Source of the DNA: Paenibacillus sp. LS1
Lineage (GTDB): Bacteria; Bacillota; Bacilli; Paenibacillales; Paenibacillaceae
Direction: 5' to 3'
Length of the DNA stretch: 64,000 nucleotides
Assembly (NCBI RefSeq): GCF_026013365.1
Contig: NZ_JAPDOE010000003.1
Location: 310,001-374,000 of the forward strand
Position 1 is the first letter of the stretch, and each line of letters starts with the position of its first letter. The notes beneath the pieces were generated by a model, which did not search any database, was not told the DNA's origin, and was given only the letters and a program-made list of their open reading frames with translations. The position numbers were made by a program, and so were the translations under genes. This document shows, in pieces, positions 7,780-15,421 of the stretch.

Positions 7780-9204
7780 CTAAGGTAGTTTAACCCCTAA
7801 TAGCTGTTGATGCAAATTTACAGCATATGAGTCAGTCATTCCTGAGATAAAATCGGTAACTAATAGTAATCTATCGTACAAAGGTAACTTTCCAATCTCA
7901 TAGTATGGTATTCCATCCTTTAATGTCTGAACATGCTTAAAATTAGCAGAAATCAAATGAAAAATTTTCTCTTCTCTAAGTTTGGCACGAGGTTTCTCTC
8001 CAATACTCAATACTGCGTCTACAAACAAGCTTAACAGATCAGTAATTACTCTATCTCCAACCAATTCAAGAGTTAATACTTCAGTATTTTTATAACAATA
8101 TTTTATTGATATATTAGTTAAAATTTCTTTCAGTTCTTTTGCCTTGGAATTCTCTAACAGATCTCCACTAAAATCCCCTTCCATAATTAGATCATAGTTT
8201 ACTTTAAAGGATTGGACAACTGCGTTGATCAAAATATTCTGGGCAGTTACCTTGAAGTTTTGTACATCCACCAATTCCTTATTTGGAACTTTATTTTCCA
8301 CAGATTTCTTTCTGTACTTTTCAAGACGCTTATATTCATCATGATAATTAGCTTTGAGGAAATCAGATATAATACCTGTATAAATTTCTTCCCAAGGAAC
8401 TGACTTTTTTTTCACACCATCCTCAATATCTGCTGTTAGGTAAGAAATATCATCTGCAGCTTCTAGTAAATATGTTGCGGGGTGCCTATGCGGTCCAATA
8501 CCAACCTCACTTTGTAATATTTCAAATAATTTCTTTTCAGAATTGAAATATCCAAACTTCTTCTTCTTTTTAGCTAATTCGTGTTCAGAGGACCATGGAT
8601 ACTTCATTAAAGTTGCTAGAGATCCATATGTAAAATTTGCTCCATGCTCGTCATTTAAAAACTGCAGTTTCGATAAAATTCTAATTGCCTGTGCATTACC
8701 TTCAAAAAATTTAAAATCATTTTTTTGCTGATTTGTTAACGAAGCATATCCTCTATCATTAAATTCTTTTTCTCTTTCTTTATACGAATCACTTTCAAAC
8801 CAATTTTCAAACCAATTTCTAATTACATCCTCACCATAATGTCCGAATGCAGGGTTTCCTAAATCATGAACCAAACAGGTTACTTCAACTAAAGATGCTA
8901 ATTGTTTTGCTTGCCAAAAGTCCCTTAAAACTTTTTTATCTTCCATTAACCAAACGGCTACTTCCCAAGCAATGGATCTTCCCAATGAGGCAACTTCTAA
9001 AGAATGAGTTAGCCTTGTCCTAGTAAAATCATTTGTTTGTAAAGGGAACACCTGAGCTTTATCCTGTAGCCTACGTAGTGAAGATGAATAAATAATTCTT
9101 TCATAGTCCTTATCAAACTCATTCCGGTGTTTTTTCGTATATAAAGATTCTGAACTTCTAATTCTCTTCCCATTTAATAATTTATCCCATCTTAATCTTG
9201 CCAT
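7780..9204 (-). CDS. dGTP triphosphohydrolase (Dgt-like HD-domain enzyme)
   Basis: A 474-residue enzyme expected to split dGTP, and perhaps other dNTPs, into deoxynucleoside and tripolyphosphate. The HD metal site is complete: RTRLTHSLEVASLGRSIAWE supplies the first His, LVHDLGNPAFGHYGE supplies His-Asp and the following catalytic His, and a later Asp lies in DDISYLTADIEDG. FEGNAQAIRIL is a typical dGTPase motif. Length fits the bacterial Dgt family. Members of this family are known to defend bacteria by depleting dGTP during phage infection. Here it sits among other nucleotide enzymes in an AT-rich island rather than in a housekeeping context. A 167-base gap upstream may hold its own promoter. 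Confidence 0.88.
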   Translation of the reverse strand: MARLRWDKLLNGKRIRSSESLYTKKHRNEFDKDYERIIYSSSLRRLQDKAQVFPLQTNDFTRTRLTHSLEVASLGRSIAWEVAVWLMEDKKVLRDFWQAKQLASLVEVTCLVHDLGNPAFGHYGEDVIRNWFENWFESDSYKEREKEFNDRGYASLTNQQKNDFKFFEGNAQAIRILSKLQFLNDEHGANFTYGSLATLMKYPWSSEHELAKKKKKFGYFNSEKKLFEILQSEVGIGPHRHPATYLLEAADDISYLTADIEDGVKKKSVPWEEIYTGIISDFLKANYHDEYKRLEKYRKKSVENKVPNKELVDVQNFKVTAQNILINAVVQSFKVNYDLIMEGDFSGDLLENSKAKELKEILTNISIKYCYKNTEVLTLELVGDRVITDLLSLFVDAVLSIGEKPRAKLREEKIFHLISANFKHVQTLKDGIPYYEIGKLPLYDRLLLVTDFISGMTDSYAVNLHQQLLGVKLP

Positions 9205-9258
9205 ATGTCCTCAGCTCCAAATTCATAATTATTCAAGATATGTCACATGCATAACAGC

Positions 9259-9286
9259 ATATTAGTTAAAGATGTATACTTAACAA
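9259..9286 (-). promoter_or_regulatory. Possible promoter of the dGTPase-nucleotidyltransferase pair
   Basis: On the minus strand TTGTTA (9281-9286) and TAATAT (9259-9264) are 16 bases apart in the 167-base gap between the QueC-like gene and the dGTPase. The match is moderate and the region is AT-rich, so chance is not excluded. Confidence 0.3.
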
Positions 9287-9371
9287 TTGATATTCTTTAA
9301 TATGGTCAAAGAATACATTGAGACCGGAGTTATATCCTTAACAAAGAAGAACTTTTCTCTAAATTTCCTAA

Positions 9372-9992
9372 CTAAAGGCTGTTGAGAGCACTTAATCTAT
9401 CTACGCAATTAGGACATACACCACAGTGGACACGGCTATTTGCTTGACAAGAAAAAGTTAAAGAAATTGGCGCTTTAAGTTTAATTCCAATATCCGCTAC
9501 TTCAGATTTTGAATAGTCTCTAAATGGCATATTTATTCTTACAGTTCCATATTCTTCGAGCATACTGCCTAACTTATCAAAAAAATCTTTTGAACAATCT
9601 ATTTCTTTAGCGTGATTAGAGTTAATGAATGCAGAATAAACTTCTGTTATATTCTCAGATTGCGCTACTGATGCTGCCACAGATAAGAATAATAAATTTC
9701 TATAAGGCAAGTAAAGATTCTCTGCAGTAATGTCATCCTTCCACAAATCAGGTTCTTTTATCATGCTTGATTTTGACGAATTATAAATATCGCCGATTCG
9801 TACAACTCGAATTGAATCCTTATAATCATTAGGAATAACCTGAAGTAGAGTGTCGTACTCCCGTTTCAAAAAATGCTGTCCATAATCAATAAATAGAGGA
9901 AGTACCTTTTTTCCTTGTGATTTTAACCAATAAGCCATCACAGTTGAATCTAATCCACCAGAAGCCATTAAAAGAGCATCATATTTGTACAT
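9372..9992 (-). CDS. QueC-like PP-loop ATPase (7-cyano-7-deazaguanine synthase family)
   Basis: A 206-residue enzyme. QueC proteins adenylate 7-carboxy-7-deazaguanine and convert it to an amide and then the nitrile preQ0. The PP-loop is SGGLDS at residues 11-16, and the zinc-binding cluster at the C-terminus is intact (SCQANS followed by HCGVCPNCVDRL). The start is the ATG at 9992, with GTGGTG upstream; more upstream starts would add a tail lying inside the previous gene. The gene overlaps the kinase-transferase gene by 14 bases. No queD, queE or queF lies nearby, so queuosine synthesis is not its obvious job. QueC-like enzymes occur in defence operons (QatC of Qat, Cap9 of type IV CBASS). 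The gene next but one encodes a protein starting MGSS. Confidence 0.88.
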   Translation of the reverse strand: MYKYDALLMASGGLDSTVMAYWLKSQGKKVLPLFIDYGQHFLKREYDTLLQVIPNDYKDSIRVVRIGDIYNSSKSSMIKEPDLWKDDITAENLYLPYRNLLFLSVAASVAQSENITEVYSAFINSNHAKEIDCSKDFFDKLGSMLEEYGTVRINMPFRDYSKSEVADIGIKLKAPISLTFSCQANSRVHCGVCPNCVDRLSALNSL

Positions 9993-11337
9993 CTTTTTCA
10001 CCACTTTCAGCTTGAACGTAAGTATATTCATAAATCGCATCAATAACCTCACCAAGTGTAAAGCAAATCCTACTGACTGTTTTTCTTAAGAATAAATTTC
10101 TTGCTGCCATTGATGGGTCAAAAAGTATCGTTGGTTTTCCTTTTGCAGCCATCCACCCTATTTCTACATAGGTACCAGGATCATCATTTAGTAATACTGC
10201 AACTAAAACAGAACATTTTTCGAGCAATAATATATCTTTGTTATATACCTCAAGCTGTTGAAAATCAGGTTCTACACCATTAATTAGACCATTCTCTTGT
10301 ATTGGTCTGTGTGGGGAAAAATTATGATATTGTAGGGCCTCATATAGTTTATCAACCCATAAAGTATCAACATCCGGAAAATCTGGAGCAGCAATATAGA
10401 CATGTTGTTTTTTTCTAGTTTCCCAGCTTAACTGTATTCCTTTTAACTCTTTAATTTCATTCTCACTAGGTAAATTATTTATCATTTCACAATACTCTTC
10501 ATGCTTCCATGTGCTGGCGTACCACGCAGCTGAATAAGAGGCATTTCTAAGTGAAATTTGTACATCTTTCTCTGCATAAAAATATGATAAAAAAGCTGAG
10601 TTAAAGCAGTCCCCTACACCTACAGAATGGGCTGTAACCATGGGATATGCAGGTGTACCAGTCCAAATAGAATCCCTATAATATCTAGCTCCTCCTCTAT
10701 TCTCCTTCAGTAATACAGATTTAACTTTTCCAGTATCGACAAGTGTAGCTAATACCGCACTACTACCTGAACAAATATCTTGAAAATACTTGGAAGATGT
10801 AGATATTATAAAAGTTTCTATTTCTATGCCCTTTTCCAGCAATTCTATCACCTGATCTACACCATACTGGCAATCTATATGAAGTCTATATGAATAATTT
10901 TGTATATTTGAGATCAAATAGTCCATTGAAAATTTGCCAGGATACAGAATGATATCTGTAGGTAATTCTGAGTTAAATGCTCTATCAATCAATTCATTAG
11001 ACATCTCTGTTTCAAATTGCTTATATAATATATCGTTATATCCTTGATCTCCCGCTTCTACAGAATCAGATATAAAAATCACATTTGGACATCCATTAAT
11101 CTCGCCCACGTGATACAAAGATGTAGCACACAATTGTTGAGCCCACTTGGAAATACTCGCCTTTAAATAGCTTGGAGAAATATATGCTAAAGAATATTCA
11201 ACTGAATGGGCATGCAGTGCTCTTGCACTATGAAATATACCTCCTAGTCGTAAAATATTCTTATCCTCTTCATACGAATGCAAGTGGACATCAGTATAAA
11301 CCTCACCAATAAGTAAAAATTTCATATTATTGTGCAT
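9979..11337 (-). CDS. PfkB-family kinase fused to a nucleoside 2-deoxyribosyltransferase-like domain
   Basis: A 452-residue two-domain protein. Residues about 5-290 are a PfkB/ribokinase-type sugar or nucleoside kinase: a GGIFHSARALHA substrate-side glycine motif and the catalytic SVGVGDCFNSAF (GxGD). Residues about 315-440 resemble nucleoside 2-deoxyribosyltransferases: HVYIAAPDF at the first strand, NKDILLLEKCSVLVAVL, and GTYVEIGWMAAKGKPTILFD with the catalytic-type Glu. The pair could phosphorylate a nucleoside and exchange or remove its base. The start may be the ATG at 11337 or the one at 11325, the latter immediately after the stop codon of the previous gene. It overlaps both neighbours, so the three genes form a coupled operon. 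Substrates are unknown. Confidence 0.8.
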   Translation of the reverse strand: MHNNMKFLLIGEVYTDVHLHSYEEDKNILRLGGIFHSARALHAHSVEYSLAYISPSYLKASISKWAQQLCATSLYHVGEINGCPNVIFISDSVEAGDQGYNDILYKQFETEMSNELIDRAFNSELPTDIILYPGKFSMDYLISNIQNYSYRLHIDCQYGVDQVIELLEKGIEIETFIISTSSKYFQDICSGSSAVLATLVDTGKVKSVLLKENRGGARYYRDSIWTGTPAYPMVTAHSVGVGDCFNSAFLSYFYAEKDVQISLRNASYSAAWYASTWKHEEYCEMINNLPSENEIKELKGIQLSWETRKKQHVYIAAPDFPDVDTLWVDKLYEALQYHNFSPHRPIQENGLINGVEPDFQQLEVYNKDILLLEKCSVLVAVLLNDDPGTYVEIGWMAAKGKPTILFDPSMAARNLFLRKTVSRICFTLGEVIDAIYEYTYVQAESGEKDVQI

Positions 11338-11677
11338 CCAGATTTACCATAATTCTAGGTATTGGAGATTCTGTACTGAAAATAACACTACCTGTATATT
11401 TGTGTCCTTTTTTCATACAACCTAAAAGATAACTGAATCTACTAGGTATGTACCCTACAATTTCATGGTTTTCTGAGCTGATCACAACTAATCTACCATT
11501 AATTGTTGAACCACCTACTTCTACAGGATAATCTTTATCCGGCACTTTTCTTTGGTTATTATAGTATTGGGATAATGATACCTCTTCCAATAATACCTCT
11601 CTAATTTCTCTTAAACACAACTCCTTATTACTAGGTGCTTTTAAATCGCCAAATGAGCCTGTTCCAGAGCTTCCCAT
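11327..11677 (-). CDS. Small protein with MGSSGTG start and HIRAN-like C-terminal domain
   Basis: A 116-residue protein heading the QueC operon. It begins MGSSGTGSFGDLKAP; methionine aminopeptidase should expose Gly2, leaving a flexible Gly/Ser tail. Residues about 50-116 form a compact beta-rich domain (NGRLVVISSENHEIVGYIPS then YTGSVIFSTE) that resembles HIRAN-type folds, which bind nucleic-acid ends. The ribosome binding site AAGGAGGTT is strong, seven bases from the ATG. A Gly-Ser N-terminus in a protein encoded beside a QueC-like enzyme recalls QatB next to QatC and the N-terminal deazaguanine conjugation reported for QueC-like Cap9. That this protein is such a substrate is a hypothesis. 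Confidence 0.7.
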   Translation of the reverse strand: MGSSGTGSFGDLKAPSNKELCLREIREVLLEEVSLSQYYNNQRKVPDKDYPVEVGGSTINGRLVVISSENHEIVGYIPSRFSYLLGCMKKGHKYTGSVIFSTESPIPRIMVNLDAQ

Positions 11678-11681
11678 AGTA

Positions 11682-11698
11682 AACCTCCTTAGTACTAA
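11682..11698 (-). promoter_or_regulatory. Strong ribosome binding site overlapped by a TTAGTACTAA palindrome
   Basis: The Shine-Dalgarno AAGGAGGTT (11682-11690) of the MGSSGTG gene overlaps a perfect 10-bp palindrome TTAGTACTAA (11689-11698). TAGTAC words also occur upstream of the XRE gene near 6435-6460, so a shared operator is possible. Confidence 0.4.
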
Positions 11699-11748
11699 AT
11701 TACTACTTTTATATTAGACAAATAAATACAAAATCCTCCCTTTTATTG

Positions 11749-11780
11749 CAAAAAAATAAAGACTACAGTTGTAGTCTTTA
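11749..11780 (-). terminator. Intrinsic terminator of the NUDIX gene
   Basis: A perfect stem AAAGACTACA/TGTAGTCTTT with a two-base loop, followed on the minus strand by ATTTTTTT. It overlaps the stop codon of the NUDIX gene, so that gene is transcribed separately from the QueC operon that starts about 70 bases further on. Confidence 0.85.
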
Positions 11781-12242
11781 GCTTTGTAAAGAAATATCGC
11801 ATATTTCAAGCGTTTGTCTGTTATAGACTAGTTTTCCTGTGATAATTCCCTCGTAATCAGTTATATATGGAAGAAGATATGTCATACTTTCAGGAACTAT
11901 ACTACTTTCATAAATTCTATCAAGTTCAATCCAATCAACTTCGCCTTCATTAGATGAAATTAATTCTCCTTGAAAGCTATTAGATTCAAATAACATTAAC
12001 ACCTCTGTATCTATCTTTTTTGTGGTATCAGATACTGTCATTACTCCACGAAATTTAATACTATTCAAGCTAATTCCTGTCTCTTCATAAACTTCCCGAA
12101 TGCACGCCTCCTTGGGGGACTCTTGTATCTCGACTTTGCCTCCTGGTGCATTCCAATAGCCTTTAAAGGGACTTTTGTATCTCTTTTGAAAGAGAACCTT
12201 GTCATCATCTCTTATAATACACAATGTAAAAATACTTCCCAT
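11778..12242 (-). CDS. NUDIX hydrolase (MutT-like)
   Basis: A 154-residue hydrolase of nucleoside diphosphates linked to another moiety. The NUDIX box is complete: Gly-Gly-Lys-Val-Glu, then Glu five residues on, then REVYEETGI. The motif GYWNAPGGKVE is typical of MutT/8-oxo-dGTPase relatives. The ribosome binding site GGGGTG lies upstream of the ATG. It has its own terminator and lies upstream of the QueC operon on the same strand, sharing the AT-rich composition of the island. It could clean up aberrant nucleotides made by the neighbouring enzymes, or it may be an unrelated passenger. Confidence 0.85.
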   Translation of the reverse strand: MGSIFTLCIIRDDDKVLFQKRYKSPFKGYWNAPGGKVEIQESPKEACIREVYEETGISLNSIKFRGVMTVSDTTKKIDTEVLMLFESNSFQGELISSNEGEVDWIELDRIYESSIVPESMTYLLPYITDYEGIITGKLVYNRQTLEICDISLQS

Positions 12243-12459
12243 ATAATCACCCCATCTACAGATAAGGCCCCCGCTACTAAGATAACAAATTGCTTATGAG
12301 TCTTAAAGAGAACATATGCTTCATTACAATTATATTTATTTTTTACGTCTATTATATGTTTTTTATTAAAAAATCAAATATTGGAAATTTTATACCTTGT
12401 AGGTTTTCAAGCCCCTTAATATATCCTTCATGCTCGTGAAGTAGCCCGCTCTTGGCAAT

Positions 12460-14154
12460 TCATACAACTCCCCGCTCAAACGCGGCAAACTCAATCCGAT
12501 TACGCCCATTCTGCTTCGCCTGATACAAGGCCTTATCCACCGCAGCGAACAGCTGAGTCAAATACCCCTCCGGGTTGTCCGGTACATGCACAACTTCAAA
12601 GTCCTCAAAGGATAGAATCCCAATACTAATCGTAATCGACACCTGCGTAATCTCGTGATCCACCATAATGCGGTTGGACTCCACCGCTAATCTCACGCGC
12701 TCCGCGATCTGGTTCGCCAGATCATGCTCCGTGTGCGGAAGGTAGATCATGAACTCCTCCCCGCCATAACGCGTCAGGATATCGGTACTGCGAATGGATT
12801 GTTTAACCGCCTCCGCCGTGCGAACGAGCACTTCATCCCCGATGACATGTCCATAGCGATCATTGATCGCTTTGAAGTAGTCGATATCGAGCAGCAGGAG
12901 TGAGAATGGTGTTTTGTATTGAATATTGGTAATGACCTCATGATTCAGATGTTGGGTCAGATAACGACGGTTGTAACAGTTGGTTAAACTGTCCGTCAGG
13001 GCGAGTTCCTCCAGTTTGCGATTGGCCTCGGATAACTCCTGACGTATCAAATCTAGCGCCTGATTTCGCTCCTGAAGCGTCTCGTTCTGCCGATTCATCT
13101 CTTTCACATAGAAGCGCTCCTGCGAGACATCCTGGAACGTGAGAATATGACCGATCGGCACAAGAGCCGAATCCACAATCGGAGAAGATTGCAGGATATA
13201 GTGCCGGATATTGTTGTCCCGCTCCACGATCACTTCAATGTGAGAGAGGGTATTTTCTTTTTTCTTATAGTGATTCACGAACTCCCGACAGCTGCCCACA
13301 ACATGAACAGACTCCAGAAAGGCTTCCATATCAAAAGAATCCCCCACATGCAGATCCATAAAGGATCGAGAGGCTTTGTTCGCTTCAACAATGACTTCAT
13401 TCTCATCCAGTACCAGGATGCCATATGGAATGGTATTGATCACATCCTCATGGGCGATGGAGACCAGATCGAACACATTGTATCTTTTGATCACATAGAC
13501 AAAGAACAGGTCCGACAGAAAGATCCCCAGCGAAGTCATACCAGGAATGATTGGCAACCAGCGGGCTAGAACGACATTCAGAATCGCATCAATCGTTGCA
13601 AAGACAGCCAAGACCAGGATGCCCAACAGGGTGATTCTCACCTGTTTTTTGATCATGGCAGACGTCTGCGAAGAATACACGGCCCGGAATAGAACCACGA
13701 GAGAAGTCAAGAAATAGCTCACCAGAATAGTCATCACAACCCAGAACCAAAGGCCGTAATCCCGCTCGATGTACCCGCCCTCCAGTGGAATCACGAACTC
13801 GTTCCATGGATTAGCGACCACACCTATAGCCCCGATCACCGCAGGGACAAATAGCAAGAAGGTTCCTTTTGCACTCAGACGCTCTGAATACCCGGTAATA
13901 AAGATCGTCAGTAGAAGCCACCCGCTCCCAAGCAAGGAGACCGCAACGAAAGATAAGGTAACGTAGAACAATTGCAGACCGGAATCATCCGTGAGCGTAC
14001 TCGCAAATTGACAGAAAGGCCAGAGCATCATCAACCCATGGAATAAAAAGTACACCTTATGTAAGTTCGTAATTCTAACCGTAGCAAACACATATACACC
14101 TACACCGAACAATAGGACAAATAAAAAGAGATCATACCATACTAATGGGTTCAC
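12460..14154 (-). CDS. Membrane diguanylate cyclase (7TM sensor, PAS, GGDEF)
   Basis: A 564-residue protein that should make c-di-GMP from two GTP. The first 225 residues hold about seven membrane helices of the 7TM-histidine-kinase-type sensor module. A PAS domain follows (about 230-340; ISIAHEDVINTIPYGILVLD is close to its start), then a coiled coil and a GGDEF domain at about 385-555. The active-site motif is RYGGEEF, so catalysis should be intact. The inhibitory I-site is RSTD five residues before GGEEF, so product inhibition is expected. GC content returns to the chromosomal level here, marking the edge of the AT-rich island. A possible target is the PilZ glycosyltransferase at 30233. 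Confidence 0.9.
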   Translation of the reverse strand: MNPLVWYDLFLFVLLFGVGVYVFATVRITNLHKVYFLFHGLMMLWPFCQFASTLTDDSGLQLFYVTLSFVAVSLLGSGWLLLTIFITGYSERLSAKGTFLLFVPAVIGAIGVVANPWNEFVIPLEGGYIERDYGLWFWVVMTILVSYFLTSLVVLFRAVYSSQTSAMIKKQVRITLLGILVLAVFATIDAILNVVLARWLPIIPGMTSLGIFLSDLFFVYVIKRYNVFDLVSIAHEDVINTIPYGILVLDENEVIVEANKASRSFMDLHVGDSFDMEAFLESVHVVGSCREFVNHYKKKENTLSHIEVIVERDNNIRHYILQSSPIVDSALVPIGHILTFQDVSQERFYVKEMNRQNETLQERNQALDLIRQELSEANRKLEELALTDSLTNCYNRRYLTQHLNHEVITNIQYKTPFSLLLLDIDYFKAINDRYGHVIGDEVLVRTAEAVKQSIRSTDILTRYGGEEFMIYLPHTEHDLANQIAERVRLAVESNRIMVDHEITQVSITISIGILSFEDFEVVHVPDNPEGYLTQLFAAVDKALYQAKQNGRNRIEFAAFERGVV

Positions 14155-14490
14155 GAATCTTCTCCTTCTTAGATGCTACAATGACAACGTGGTTGTTCAT
14201 GATTCTATGTGATACTTATATATAACTTCAATAAACACCTATACAATTCTTCTACGCCATACTTATTGGTTAATTTAACCATATCTTATCACACCACCCT
14301 AAGGGTGAGTAGCCCATACACTGGAAGTCCGACCAACCTCTGATCGAAATCCTGATCTATTTCTGATGATTTATGAATGCTTTTGAAGGTTTGGAGTACA
14401 AACAGGAGAGGAAAATCATCTGCTCGGGAGTTATTCAGCTATCATCAGGTGGTCGTATTAAGCCATCCGGCTACCGGACGGCTCTTTGTA
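14155..14490. other. Gene-free stretch between the cyclase and the acetyltransferase
   Basis: No supported gene. It holds the promoter region of the diguanylate cyclase and, at 14465-14487, a GC-rich hairpin (AGCC-TCCGG / CCGGA-GGCT) that probably ends the acetyltransferase transcript, although its T-run is poor. Confidence 0.5.
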
Positions 14491-15261
14491 TCATTCGTTT
14501 ACTTCATCCAGAGGGAGATTATCCGTGAATAGATCGGGGTTATGCTTGAGCATCTCCGTGATTACCTCTGCTGTCTTAGCCGCATCACACACTCTTACAA
14601 CCGCATCCCCAAGTTGTCCTTTACGCATCGCGCCTTCGCGAACAAGTACCTCGTCTACTTTCCAGAAATGCTCCGACCATGGCAATCCGCAATGTCTGCG
14701 AGACGGTACCGAAATTTGGCTTCCATCTGGTAAAACCGTATACAGCATCTCATGCTCGTCCGTCATTCTGCCAGGGATGTCCACCCACTCTTCGACCCCA
14801 TGGATAAATGTATTCCGCTTCAAGTCAACGCCTACTAACAAGATCGTCGCTTTCCGATCTAACAGTTTCCCCCATGCCGAACCTCTCGCACACGGTGTAT
14901 CGAAGAGATGATCGTCCTTCGTAAATGCCACTGCGTCCCTTCCCAGTGCCGCTACCGAGTGTGTAGGGTGCCACGAACGAACCACGCCCGGACGTTTACG
15001 AAAAAGTTCAGGAAGAATACCCACGCAACAGGAAGAAGTTTCCACGTAAAACACTGGGTTATCCGCATTAATGGTAGACCACGTATGAGTGGGAAGCACT
15101 AACAATCCCTCTTTCATATAGTCGGTAAAAGCATCCAACACCGTATCCGCTCCACCTTCAACCTCGCCTAAACTCTTCATTGAAGAGTGAATGAGCAACG
15201 TGCCTTGCCCATCAACATTAAGCTGCTCTAGTTGCTGCATCAAGCTTTCTTTTGTGTACAT
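14491..15261 (-). CDS. AAC(3)-family aminoglycoside N-acetyltransferase-like protein
   Basis: A 256-residue member of the antibiotic acetyltransferase family, which uses acetyl-CoA to acetylate an amino group. Family motifs include LLIHSSMKSLGEVEGGADTV, LLVLPTHTWS, RSWHPTHSVAALG with the expected His, and DTPCARGSAWGKL. Length is slightly short of clinical AAC(3) enzymes and close to the chromosomal YokD type. Chromosomal members often do not confer resistance, so the natural substrate is open. It stands alone, with a GAGGAGG-like ribosome binding site. Confidence 0.85.
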   Translation of the reverse strand: MYTKESLMQQLEQLNVDGQGTLLIHSSMKSLGEVEGGADTVLDAFTDYMKEGLLVLPTHTWSTINADNPVFYVETSSCCVGILPELFRKRPGVVRSWHPTHSVAALGRDAVAFTKDDHLFDTPCARGSAWGKLLDRKATILLVGVDLKRNTFIHGVEEWVDIPGRMTDEHEMLYTVLPDGSQISVPSRRHCGLPWSEHFWKVDEVLVREGAMRKGQLGDAVVRVCDAAKTAEVITEMLKHNPDLFTDNLPLDEVNE

Positions 15262-15339
15262 ATCTATCCTCCTCCATTTCTTATCCCATCTCTATGTAAA
15301 AGCAAATCCTTGCTCAGCTTCACATCATGCTTCTCAGCA

Positions 15340-15373
15340 TAACAAACAAAGGGCCGAGGGTTAACCCCCGGCC
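15340..15373 (-). terminator. Intrinsic terminator of the ara operon
   Basis: A GC-rich hairpin with arms GGCCGGGGG/CCCTCGGCC and loop TTAA, followed on the minus strand by CTTTGTTTGTT. It lies about 50 bases after the araA stop codon. Confidence 0.8.
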
Positions 15374-15421
15374 GCAGAGAAAGAATTTGTATGAGTTCAG
15401 GCAGTAGCTGCCAATCCACTT

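Noticed and set aside
9372..9992. Ordinary queuosine biosynthesis gene
   Set aside because: No other queuosine genes are linked and the neighbours are deoxynucleotide enzymes; kept only as an alternative.
6330..12460. Direct repeats (attachment sites) flanking the AT-rich island
   Set aside because: No convincing matching pair was found at the two composition boundaries.
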